A stretch of DNA of 64,000 nucleotides, taken from Pelagicoccus sp. SDUM812005. Lineage in GTDB: Bacteria > Verrucomicrobiota > Verrucomicrobiia > Opitutales > Opitutaceae. A program made the position numbers and the translations under genes. A model generated the notes under the pieces. It was given only the letters and a program-made list of their open reading frames with translations. It had not been told where the DNA came from and made no database searches. The stretch spans positions 1-64,000 of the forward strand of contig NZ_JARXIA010000005.1 in assembly GCF_031127875.1 (NCBI RefSeq). Reading direction: 5' to 3'. Positions 35,708 to 43,596 of this stretch are shown here, piece after piece. The number at the start of each line of letters is the position of its first letter. Position 1 is the first letter of the stretch.

Positions 35708-37438
35708 CTACGGTACTAGAATCACGACCGAGGCGAATATCGCGACGAACACCAAAAGGATCAGGGCCAAGCCCGAACCGAGCGGAGCTCGTTCCACGTC
35801 CGGATCGAACCGATCGCGCGAGCCTTTTTGCAAGCCGAACCATGCCCGAGGATTTCCAAAGTTGGACGCCAGGAACGATGCGATCCCGTCCCGAGCCTTC
35901 GCTCCCGCTCCGAAGAACGCGTTGACCGGCTTGACCACCATAGCCTGAGCGACGGGAGCGCCGCGACGGTAGAACCAGTCCGTGTCCAAGGCGAGGTAAG
36001 GTTCGCCCGCTAGCTTTGCCCGCAACACCCAGAATCCGATAAAGGTGAAGGTGAGGATCTGCGTCGCTTCCACCAAGTGGTAAGCGGTGTACGGGTGGTA
36101 CTCCGCATCGAACGGAAGCAACACGTATAGAGCATGCGGATACACGCCGAAGAAAGTACAGCCAAACGCGACCAGCCCCATCGCCACGTACATGTTACGC
36201 GGAATCGGCTTGGTTTCCAGCTTCTGGTCCTTCCCCCAAAACGTAAAGACAGGAATCTTCAGCCCAGTGTGCAAGAAGGTACCGACCGAGGCCAGGAGCA
36301 GGCCGAGCATGATCGCATAGTGGTGAGCCTCGCCCGCAGCGGACACGATCATCGACTTGCTGATGAAGCCGTTGAACAACGGAAAGCCGGAGATCGAAAA
36401 CGCGCCGATCATGAACAGCCAAACCACTCCCCGCATCTTCGGAGCCAAGCCGCCTAGGTCGCTCAGCTTGCTCACGCCCGTTGCCTGGATCACCGCGCCC
36501 GCTCCCATGAAGAGCAAGGCTTTGTAGAGAATGTGGCTAAAGGCGTGCGCCGCCGTGCCATTCATCGAAAGTGCCGTGCCGATGCCCACGCCAGTCACCA
36601 TGTAGCCCACCTGGCTGATGATGTGATAGGCAAGGATCTGGCGTATGTCATTGGCCAATACAGCGTAGACCACCCCGTACAGAGCCATGAAAAGTCCCAT
36701 GTAGATCAACAGGTCCCAGCCGGGGAAGAGAACGAGCAGCACGTAAACCGCCGACTTGGTGGTCAAGGCGCTCATGAAGATCGCGCCCGTGATCGTCGCC
36801 TTCGGATACGCATCGGGCAACCAAGGATGCAGCGGAGGCAAGGCTACGTTCAAAGCGACGCCGATCAGCACCAGCCATGCCGCAGCCCCCATATCTGGAG
36901 TCAGGGCCTGCAGGGTCAAAGTACCCGTCTGCCCGTAGAAAAGGATGATACCGCCGAAGAGGAAGGAACCGCCTGCCACGTGCACCAGCAGGTAGCGAAC
37001 CCCGGCGCGTACCGACCGCGCTTCGCGCCTCGCGAAAACGAGCCAGGCCGACGCGACCGCCATCAATTCCCAGAAAAGCAGCAAGGTCAGGAAATCGCCC
37101 GCCAAGGTCACGCCCAAGGCGCCGGCCGCGTACGAAAGGGCAGCAACTTGCTGGCCCCGGTCATCTACATGCCAGGCGTACACTCCGGCCACTGCCGAGA
37201 TGAGCAGGAAGATCACCGCGAACACGAAATTCACCTTGGTCACGGAATACAGGGTCAGCTCGAAGCCTGCTAGGCTCGCATGGGCCGACGCCCCTACCCC
37301 CATCGTCCAAAGCTGCCAAAGGCCAACCAAAGGCATCGCCACGCAAAGCGCCGCCCGCAGTCCCTTGCCCGGAAGTACCACAGCCAAAGCGGCCGCCGCT
37401 AAAAGCCAAAACGCTGGCGCAAGCTCAAACATCGTCAT
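35708..37438 (-). CDS. Mrp/Mbh-type antiporter subunit D (third copy)
   Basis: 576 residues, about 14 membrane helices, of the proton-translocating NuoL/M/N-MrpD family (Proton_antipo_M). The conserved core with PLHPWLPDAYPKA and ILAYHIISQVGYM is present. It is the last gene of the operon and the longest of three D-type paralogues, with a C-terminal extension ending in one more span. The start overlaps the stop of the small membrane protein gene by 14 nt. In Mrp complexes such subunits carry H+ or Na+; which ion is exchanged here is not evident. Confidence 0.87.
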   Translation of the reverse strand: MTMFELAPAFWLLAAAALAVVLPGKGLRAALCVAMPLVGLWQLWTMGVGASAHASLAGFELTLYSVTKVNFVFAVIFLLISAVAGVYAWHVDDRGQQVAALSYAAGALGVTLAGDFLTLLLFWELMAVASAWLVFARREARSVRAGVRYLLVHVAGGSFLFGGIILFYGQTGTLTLQALTPDMGAAAWLVLIGVALNVALPPLHPWLPDAYPKATITGAIFMSALTTKSAVYVLLVLFPGWDLLIYMGLFMALYGVVYAVLANDIRQILAYHIISQVGYMVTGVGIGTALSMNGTAAHAFSHILYKALLFMGAGAVIQATGVSKLSDLGGLAPKMRGVVWLFMIGAFSISGFPLFNGFISKSMIVSAAGEAHHYAIMLGLLLASVGTFLHTGLKIPVFTFWGKDQKLETKPIPRNMYVAMGLVAFGCTFFGVYPHALYVLLPFDAEYHPYTAYHLVEATQILTFTFIGFWVLRAKLAGEPYLALDTDWFYRRGAPVAQAMVVKPVNAFFGAGAKARDGIASFLASNFGNPRAWFGLQKGSRDRFDPDVERAPLGSGLALILLVFVAIFASVVILVP

Positions 37439-37652
37439 CTCCCTTGTAGTAATCTTCCTTCTTCTGCAGCCAAACTTTGCCCAGGAACTTCGAAACCACG
37501 ATGATCAAGACGCAGCCCACGAATCCAAACATGCAATAGAACAGCGGGATCGCGTCCCAGGCATGAGGGTGCGGGTGCGGAGGCCCGAAGTACTGCAGCG
37601 CTAGCGAGGCCAGCGTCACTATTCCCAAAAGTATCCAGTGTATCGTCTTCAT
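37425..37652 (-). CDS. Small membrane protein of the antiporter operon
   Basis: 75 residues with two predicted membrane spans (about 5-22 and 36-56). A His/Pro-rich loop (PPHPHPHAW) lies between them, and the C-terminal tail is charged and cytoplasmic. It is not a standard Mrp subunit and I do not recognise a family. It sits between the second and third D-type subunits with overlaps at both ends (4 and 14 nt), so it is almost certainly co-translated and may be an accessory subunit. Confidence 0.7.
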   Translation of the reverse strand: MKTIHWILLGIVTLASLALQYFGPPHPHPHAWDAIPLFYCMFGFVGCVLIIVVSKFLGKVWLQKKEDYYKGDDDV

Positions 37653-39193
37653 GGCGCCAATCCGATTTCCTTAGCGTTCAATGCCTGCGGCAACTCGCCC
37701 ATCACCGACTCCACGACCCGTCCCGCAATCTCGAAGAAGGGCAGCGGAAAGTCCGGAAAAATGCCAAACACCAAAGCGAGCGTCGCGGTGATGCAAAGCG
37801 GCACCACCATCCAAGGCGTAGCCTCCCCCTTCGGGAAGTGGGCATCCGGGGCCGGTGGCCGGAAAAAGCCGCGAATCACGATCGGAAAGAAGTATCCCGC
37901 GTTGAGCAGACCGCTAAGCAAGAAGACTCCCAGAGCGAGGCTGTGCCCGGAATCCAAACTGCCCATGCTCAGCCACCACTTGCTCAAAAAGCCATAGACA
38001 GGGGGAATTCCCGCGAGACCCAAGGCACCGATTCCGAAAGCAGCAAACGTCCACGGCATCCTCCGCCCCAAACCGTCGAGCTGGGAAATCTCCGTCTTGT
38101 GCGAATGCACGATGATAGCGCCCGCGCAGAAGAAGAGCGTGATCTTCATGACCGCATGAGCAGAAAGGTGCATCAAGCTACCCGTCAGCGCGGCTGGCGA
38201 AGCCAAGGCGGCGCCCATCACGATATAGGACAGGTGTCCAACAGTTGAATACGCGAGCCGCTTCTTGAGATTGTCCTGCCGCAGGGCGATGAGCGAGGCG
38301 AGCAGGATCGTCGCCCCTGCGAACAAGGCCAATATCACGTCGAGGCCATGCTCCTTCATCATCTCCGGGCCAAAAACGAAACCGGTCACGCGCAGCACCC
38401 CGAAGGCGCCGGACTTGACGACCGCGACCGCGTGCAACAAGGCGCTCACCGGAGTAGGCGCCACCATCGCCGCCGGCAACCAGCTGTGCAGCGGCATCAC
38501 GCCGGCCTTTACGCCCACGCCGACCATGAAAAGCAGGAAGAGCAACTTGAGCTCTCCGTCTCCAAACGCTCCTTCCGGAATAAAGCCTCCCGCTACGAAA
38601 CTGACTTCGCCGACGCGCAAGTTAACCCAGACTGCGGCCGCCAAGAAGAGGAGACCCGCGGTCAACGCGTAGCCGAGGTACATGCGACCGGAACGCAGGG
38701 CGTCCGGCGATTCCTTGTGCACCACCAAGGGATAGGTCGCCAAAGTGAGCAGCTCGTAGAATACGAGAAAGGTGATCAGGTTGTCGGAGAAAGCGATGCC
38801 GAGAGTCGCCGACAAGCTAAGGGCGAAACTGCAAAAGAAGCGGGTCTGCTTCTTCTCGTGGTGCCCGCGCATGTAGCCCAAGGCATAGGCGGTCGTCACG
38901 ATCCATAGACCCGACGCCACCAGGGCGAAGAGCACGCCCAGCGGATCCGCCACCAAGCTCAAGCCGATGCCAGGAGCGATTTCGAGCAAGGTGATCCCCA
39001 CCGATTCCCCGCGCAGAGCCCCCGGGACCAGCGAGAGCACGAGGGCAAACTTGATTCCGGCCGCCAGGAAACTCCACGATTCGCGGAGGTTCGGCATACG
39101 GGAACTGAATAGGATCGCCGGTATCGCCGCCATGGATACGAGGACGGCAAAAAGCGGGACCATTGAGGTTTGGTAAAGTGCGTCAGTCGTCAT
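37649..39193 (-). CDS. Mrp/Mbh-type antiporter subunit D (second copy)
   Basis: 514 residues, about 14 membrane helices, NuoN/MrpD-like, with the conserved segments MPLHSWLPAAMVAP and KRLAYSTVGHLSYI. It is one of three different D-type subunits in the operon and carries its own set of family Lys/Glu residues in the membrane. It starts four nt after the first copy and overlaps the small membrane protein gene by four nt. Confidence 0.88.
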   Translation of the reverse strand: MTTDALYQTSMVPLFAVLVSMAAIPAILFSSRMPNLRESWSFLAAGIKFALVLSLVPGALRGESVGITLLEIAPGIGLSLVADPLGVLFALVASGLWIVTTAYALGYMRGHHEKKQTRFFCSFALSLSATLGIAFSDNLITFLVFYELLTLATYPLVVHKESPDALRSGRMYLGYALTAGLLFLAAAVWVNLRVGEVSFVAGGFIPEGAFGDGELKLLFLLFMVGVGVKAGVMPLHSWLPAAMVAPTPVSALLHAVAVVKSGAFGVLRVTGFVFGPEMMKEHGLDVILALFAGATILLASLIALRQDNLKKRLAYSTVGHLSYIVMGAALASPAALTGSLMHLSAHAVMKITLFFCAGAIIVHSHKTEISQLDGLGRRMPWTFAAFGIGALGLAGIPPVYGFLSKWWLSMGSLDSGHSLALGVFLLSGLLNAGYFFPIVIRGFFRPPAPDAHFPKGEATPWMVVPLCITATLALVFGIFPDFPLPFFEIAGRVVESVMGELPQALNAKEIGLAP

Positions 39194-39197
39194 GGGA

Positions 39198-40679
39198 TCA
39201 GAATCCGGGCAACATTGGGCTGATGAAATTCGAAACGATGTAAACGTTGCCGAAACCGAGAAGAAGGAGGGACAGAGCGAGAACGAGCGTGGACAGTCCC
39301 ATCACCCAAGGCAGGCGAGCCCGCTTGGGCGCATCCGGAGCGTCCTCGTCCTTGCCGAGATACAGCCGCTCCAGCACTCGAAAGAAGTACACGGCGTTGA
39401 GCAAGCTGCTCACCAAGATCACCACTACGAGTACCCAGCTGCCCTGGTCGTAGCTGCCGAGCAAGAGGTACCACTTGCTGAAGAAGCCAGCCGTCGGAGG
39501 AAGTCCGATCATCGAAATCGCGGCCAGCGCGAAACAAGCGCAGGTCAAGGGCATCTTCTTGCGCAAGGACGCATTCAAGCCCTTGATCGAAGTCCCCTCC
39601 CCTTGGCGCTCCAGATTGGCTGTCACCAAAAAGAGGCAGGCCTTCATCACGGCGTGGTTGATGACGTGCAACACCGCTCCGATGTAGCCGTTGGGAGTCG
39701 CCAAACCGAATCCCACCGCGATGTATCCAATTTGCGCTACACTACTATAAGCGAGCATGCGCTTGAGGTTGTCCTGGGCGATCGCCATGATCGAGCCCCA
39801 CACGATACCCACAGCGCCAAGATAAAGCACCACGTCGAAAATCCGCAAATCCGCGAGCAAGGCCTCGTACGGGAGAACCTCGTAGCCCAAGCGGAGCAGC
39901 GCGTAGGCAGCGACCTTCGTTCCCAAAGGAGCCACCAGCGCCGTACTGGTTGCGGGAGCATTGGTGTAGACGTCTGGCAGCCAGTAGTGCAGCGGCAAGA
40001 GCGCCATCTTGATGCCCAATCCGACAAAGATGAATACGACCGCGAGCGTCGTCACCGGTCCGAGGCCGTCCACCTGCAGGATCGCGGCCACGTCGACCAT
40101 GTTCAAGGAGCCCGTCTTGGACAAGAGGAGACCGATGCCGATCAAGTAAAAGGAAGCTCCGATGGTTCCGATGATCAGGTAGCGGAACGAAGACAATGCC
40201 GCCTTCGCGCTGCCGCAGCCCAAAACCGCGTAGCCGGCCAAGGCGCTGATCTCCAAGAAAACGTAGAGGTTGAACAAGTCCCCCGTGCCCACGATGCCGC
40301 TGAATCCAGCCAGCAGGAGCAGCGAGGAAGCATAGAAGGTCATCGCGTTCTTCGCCCCGCAATCGCGTTCCACGGACTCGCGAGAATGCAGCAGCACGAA
40401 CGCTGAAACCGCACCGATGGCGAAGGTGAAAAAACAGGACAGCGGATCGGCAACCAGCTCGATACCGATCGGCGGCGACCAGCCTCCCATCGCGTAGCGA
40501 ATAGCCCCGCCGCTCGAAGTGAGCCAAAGCCCATAGCCGCCCAGTGCCGCGACCGTCAGGCTCGTCAACCAAGACAAGGTCCACGGCAAGCCGCGACCCA
40601 ACTCGTTCGCCAAGGGCATCAACAGCGCCACGAACAAGTACAACAAAATCGGCAGAGCCGGCAGGTGTTCGGCTATCAT
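39198..40679 (-). CDS. mnhD: Mrp/Mbh-type antiporter subunit D (first copy)
   Basis: 493 residues, about 14 membrane helices. It shows the MrpD/MbhH core: LPLHYWLPDVYTNAP, KRMLAYSSVAQIGYI and the LPPTAGFFSKWYLL loop, with family lysine and glutamate positions in the spans. It is the copy next to subunit C, the normal place of MrpD/MbhH. The start overlaps the subunit C stop by four nt. It should form a proton pathway in a multi-subunit cation/proton antiporter of the inner membrane. Confidence 0.9.
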   Translation of the reverse strand: MIAEHLPALPILLYLFVALLMPLANELGRGLPWTLSWLTSLTVAALGGYGLWLTSSGGAIRYAMGGWSPPIGIELVADPLSCFFTFAIGAVSAFVLLHSRESVERDCGAKNAMTFYASSLLLLAGFSGIVGTGDLFNLYVFLEISALAGYAVLGCGSAKAALSSFRYLIIGTIGASFYLIGIGLLLSKTGSLNMVDVAAILQVDGLGPVTTLAVVFIFVGLGIKMALLPLHYWLPDVYTNAPATSTALVAPLGTKVAAYALLRLGYEVLPYEALLADLRIFDVVLYLGAVGIVWGSIMAIAQDNLKRMLAYSSVAQIGYIAVGFGLATPNGYIGAVLHVINHAVMKACLFLVTANLERQGEGTSIKGLNASLRKKMPLTCACFALAAISMIGLPPTAGFFSKWYLLLGSYDQGSWVLVVVILVSSLLNAVYFFRVLERLYLGKDEDAPDAPKRARLPWVMGLSTLVLALSLLLLGFGNVYIVSNFISPMLPGF

Positions 40680-41047
40680 TTCGCTGCCTCCTTTTGGATG
40701 TCATCTTCGTCCAAGCTGCCATAGGCGCCGTGGACGCGGATCAACAAAGACAAGGCAACGCCAACCGTTGCCACGCCCACCACGATCGCCGTCAGCATCA
40801 AGGCATGCGGCAAGGGGTTGATGTAGGCATCCGTCTGATCGACGGGAAGCGCCGCATCCTTCACCGGAACGGTTCCGTCCGCCTTGTACGCCGTCTGGAT
40901 GAAAAACAGGATAATGGCCGCTTGGAAGATGGTCATTCCGATCACCTTCTTCACGTAGTTGCGCTTGAGCAGCATTCCGTACAAGCCCACTGTCAAAAGC
41001 AGGAAGCACAGAACGTACGCCGAGTAGTCGCTAAAAAAATTGCTCAT
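40676..41047 (-). CDS. mnhC: Mrp/Mbh-type antiporter subunit C (NuoK-like)
   Basis: 123 residues with three membrane spans. It is of the NuoK/MrpC family, shown by the GLYGMLLKRNYVKKVIGMTI segment and the PLPHALMLTAIVVGVA segment. It carries a longer, charged loop between spans two and three than NuoK. It is coupled by four-base overlaps to the B and D genes. Confidence 0.9.
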   Translation of the reverse strand: MSNFFSDYSAYVLCFLLLTVGLYGMLLKRNYVKKVIGMTIFQAAIILFFIQTAYKADGTVPVKDAALPVDQTDAYINPLPHALMLTAIVVGVATVGVALSLLIRVHGAYGSLDEDDIQKEAAK

Positions 41048-41487
41048 CCTTCGCTCTTATCGTCCTCCGTCAAAACGTCGAAAATCGCCACTAGGACCGT
41101 CATCACCGCCAAGGCGACGCCCAGCTCGATAACCAAGATCCCCCAGTAGTGCAGGCCCACGGCAGACAGTCCCATCGACGGCATGGAAGCGTACTCCAAG
41201 AACCTTCCGCCGTTGAGTAGCGCCAACAGGCCTACGCCTCCGAAAATCCAAGCGCCCAGCGAACCCAAGCCGATGGTCGCGCCGGAGGACAGTTCCTTCT
41301 GGCTGGCGGCCCGGCCTTCGCCGATGCGTAGCAGGATCACCGCGGCAGCCAAGAGGGCTCCGCCTTGGAAGCCTCCGCCCGGACTGTAGTGACCGTGGAA
41401 AATAACATACAAGGCGAAGACTTGGATCAAGCGCGACATGTAGCGGCAGGCAAGCCGCACGACTGGACTAACGTCGATTCCCTTCAC
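41044..41487 (-). CDS. mnhB: Mrp/Mbh-type antiporter subunit B
   Basis: 147 residues with four membrane spans. It is of the MnhB/MrpB family, with the hallmark HYSPGGGFQGGALLAAA loop. I chose GTG 41487 because it overlaps the previous stop as GTGA and is preceded by a strong GGGGGAGG ribosome binding site; an upstream GTG at 41520 would overlap the neighbour by 37 nt. It corresponds to MbhF in hydrogenase operons. Confidence 0.87.
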   Translation of the reverse strand: MKGIDVSPVVRLACRYMSRLIQVFALYVIFHGHYSPGGGFQGGALLAAAVILLRIGEGRAASQKELSSGATIGLGSLGAWIFGGVGLLALLNGGRFLEYASMPSMGLSAVGLHYWGILVIELGVALAVMTVLVAIFDVLTEDDKSEG

Positions 41488-41783
41488 GATTCGCGCCTCC
41501 CCCGTAAGATGAGCAAACACGCGATCCCCGCCGCGAAGACGACCACCGTCTCGCCAAAGGTATCGAAACCACGATAGTCCGCCAGCACCACCGTTACGAT
41601 ATTGTCCGTTCCGGCGTCCTTGTACGAATTCGCGATATAATGAGTGCCCGCAGCCGGCGTGCCGACCGAGCTCTCGTCCCGATGCAAGGGAGCATCCACG
41701 TCCCCGCGGGACGGCAAGTCGCGAACGACCGATACCATCGACAGGAAAAAGCCGGCCAAGATTAGGTATTGTAGTACTTTCAA
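41484..41783 (-). CDS. MbhE-like antiporter subunit (part of MrpA C-terminus)
   Basis: 99 residues with an N-terminal span, a polar stretch, the conserved NIVTVVLADYRGFDTFGE segment and a C-terminal span. In canonical Mrp systems this region is fused to the end of MrpA; as a separate protein it matches MbhE of membrane-bound hydrogenases. It overlaps the DUF4040 gene by four nt and the B gene as GTGA. Confidence 0.85.
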   Translation of the reverse strand: MKVLQYLILAGFFLSMVSVVRDLPSRGDVDAPLHRDESSVGTPAAGTHYIANSYKDAGTDNIVTVVLADYRGFDTFGETVVVFAAGIACLLILRGRRES

Positions 41784-42025
41784 TCCTCAGTCCTCCGCGT
41801 TGTCCGCAATATCATGGCAATAAAATAGACTCCTAGCACACCCGCTCCCACGACCGCCTCGGTGAAGCCCACGTCGACCGCGCCCATTTCTATAAACAGG
41901 ACTGCGATCACGAAACTAAATACGGAAGTCGTGACCGCCGCCGCGAGCAAGTCCCGCACGTTGATGGCGATCAAGGCCGTAACGATCAGGAACGAATACA
42001 ATAGAAACTCGATATAGTTGTTCAT
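41780..42025 (-). CDS. DUF4040 / MbhD-like antiporter subunit
   Basis: 81 residues with three spans. It includes RDLLAAAVTTSVFSF and VDVGFTEAVVGAG, the signature of DUF4040/MbhD, also found near the MrpA C-terminus. ATG 42025 has a GAGGAGG ribosome binding site and overlaps the G subunit stop as ATGA; the longer frame to 42091 lacks this. It is part of the split-MrpA arrangement of this operon. Confidence 0.87.
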   Translation of the reverse strand: MNNYIEFLLYSFLIVTALIAINVRDLLAAAVTTSVFSFVIAVLFIEMGAVDVGFTEAVVGAGVLGVYFIAMILRTTRRTED

Positions 42026-42357
42026 TTGCCAGCCTCCTCGCTCTTCGCTTCCTGCGCGTCGGAACGCCAGGGCTTCAGTCCACTCTTCCAAGCGGCGCGG
42101 CCCAGGGCATGCGCCGCAACGGGATTGGTCAGCAGCAGGAAGAATCCGATAAGCAGCACCTTCAAGGCATCCAGGGTAAGGCCGCTGATAATCGCAATGC
42201 CGACCACGGCTACGATCACGCCCACTGTATCCACCTTGCTGGCCGCATGGGTCCGGGCAAAGAAATCGGGCAGGCGCACCAAGCCGATGCTGCCGATCAG
42301 CATACCCAGCAAGCCCACGAAAACCAATACGCTACCGATGATGTCGCTTACGCTCAT
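42022..42357 (-). CDS. mnhG: Mrp/Mbh-type antiporter subunit G
   Basis: 111 residues with three membrane spans. It is of the MnhG/PhaG family, shown by GLVRLPDFFARTHAASKVDT and the LTNPVAAHALGRAAW end. The C-terminus is charged. It shares one base with the subunit F stop and overlaps the DUF4040 gene by four nt. It is equivalent to MbhC. Confidence 0.9.
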   Translation of the reverse strand: MSVSDIIGSVLVFVGLLGMLIGSIGLVRLPDFFARTHAASKVDTVGVIVAVVGIAIISGLTLDALKVLLIGFFLLLTNPVAAHALGRAAWKSGLKPWRSDAQEAKSEEAGK

Positions 42358-42626
42358 TACTCTTCCTCCTTCCGCAGGCGGAAGTATTCCGCCATGGCGA
42401 TACCGCCGATAAAGTTCAGGATCGCGTAACCGAGCGCGATGTCGACGAACATGGACAAACGATCGAACATCAAACCAATCAGCAAAATCAGGACGATCGC
42501 CTTGCCGCCGATCGCGCCGATCGAAAGCAAGCGGTCAAATACCGTCGGCCCTTTAACGAGGCGATAAAACGGGATCGCCGTGGCCACGATAAAAAGCAGC
42601 ACCATTACATTCGCCAAAGAACTCAT
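42357..42626 (-). CDS. mnhF: Mrp/Mbh-type antiporter subunit F
   Basis: 89 residues with three spans. It is of the MrpF/PhaF family, with FYRLVKGPTVFDRLLSIGAIGGK conserved in sense (VKGPTVFDRLL) and a GYAILNFIGGIAMAEYF end. It overlaps subunit E by four nt. It is equivalent to MbhB. Confidence 0.9.
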   Translation of the reverse strand: MSSLANVMVLLFIVATAIPFYRLVKGPTVFDRLLSIGAIGGKAIVLILLIGLMFDRLSMFVDIALGYAILNFIGGIAMAEYFRLRKEEE

Positions 42627-43189
42627 ACTCTGCCCTCCTTCTTCGTTTCAAGAGGTAGTTTTTCTACTGATACACTTGCAGAGGCCTCGCTCAAACGGGC
42701 CACGCGCTGAGCCATGTCCCCCTCAAACACATCCTTCTCCGTATCGGCCGTCAGGGCATGCACCACCATCTCGTCCCCTTCCACGTCCACCGTTAGCGTG
42801 CCGGGAGTCAGCGTGATCGAGTTAGCGAAAAGAACGGAATTCACCTGGCTCGGCATCTCGCAACGGAAGCGAAACATTCGCGGCTGCAATCCCTCCTTGG
42901 GACCGAGGATCTTCTTGGCGACGTACCAAGCGGCGAGAAGCATCTGCCACAAAAGCCAAAAAACGTAGACTACGGTGGTGACGATGCGCAGGCGGCGCTC
43001 CCCTTCCCCGCGAATCGCCGGCAGTCGGGATTCCTGCCAATACAGGAAGGCCACCGAGAGGGCTCCGATTCCTAGATGGAACGCATCCAACTTTCCGCTG
43101 AAAAGCACCCAAAGGACAAAAAGGCCGACAGCGGCGGCCAGCGACATCTTGCTTCGTCTCACGGCAGTTTTCTCAACACCTTCACTCAT
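42623..43189 (-). CDS. mnhE: Mrp/Mbh-type antiporter subunit E
   Basis: 188 residues. Two or three N-terminal spans precede the MnhE domain, with the YVAKKILGPKEGLQPRMFRF segment and the NSITLTPGTLTVDVEGDEMVVHAL motif that typifies the family. It is the first gene of the eleven-gene antiporter operon reading leftwards to 35708. It is equivalent to MbhA. Confidence 0.9.
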   Translation of the reverse strand: MSEGVEKTAVRRSKMSLAAAVGLFVLWVLFSGKLDAFHLGIGALSVAFLYWQESRLPAIRGEGERRLRIVTTVVYVFWLLWQMLLAAWYVAKKILGPKEGLQPRMFRFRCEMPSQVNSVLFANSITLTPGTLTVDVEGDEMVVHALTADTEKDVFEGDMAQRVARLSEASASVSVEKLPLETKKEGRV

Positions 43190-43596
43190 GCGGCTCGTTT
43201 TGAAGGATAGCCTCGGACGAAGTCCACGCAGACGCGCAACACCCTTCGTTCCAAACTTCCTGATTACCCCTGTTCATTGTTTCGATTGGAAGCGAGCACG
43301 CCTTGGCCTAGGCGATGCACCGGTCCAGAAGGACCGCTTTTCTTTACCGCCACGGACGCATGTCAACCAAAACAGGATCTTTTCCCACCAAAAACCTCGC
43401 CGGGCAACGCCAGCAACGCATCGAAAGCCGCCGCATCTTCAGCTCATGCTGCGGCGCAAACAGTAGATTTCCCAATGGCCCCAGCTCGATGCACATTGCC
43501 GAAAACTTGGCCTCAATATTGCTGAAATTCCCTCTAGCCTAGGATTGCGTCGCAACCGCGAGGCCCTATCTTCTGGCCCATCCAAACAGCGCACCC
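43190..43596. other. Divergent intergenic region between the antiporter operon and the CPA2 gene
   Basis: About 400 bp without a credible gene. It should hold promoters for both the leftward mnhE operon and the rightward CPA2 antiporter, but I find no strong -35/-10 pair. It contains a short hairpin (43321-43336) noted separately. Confidence 0.5.
43321..43345 (+). terminator. Orphan terminator-like hairpin
   Basis: CGGTCC (43321-43326), loop AGAA, GGACCG (43331-43336), followed by CTTTTCTTT (43337-43345). It reads as a weak plus-strand terminator, yet no plus-strand gene precedes it; it lies antisense to the leader of the antiporter operon. Confidence 0.4.
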
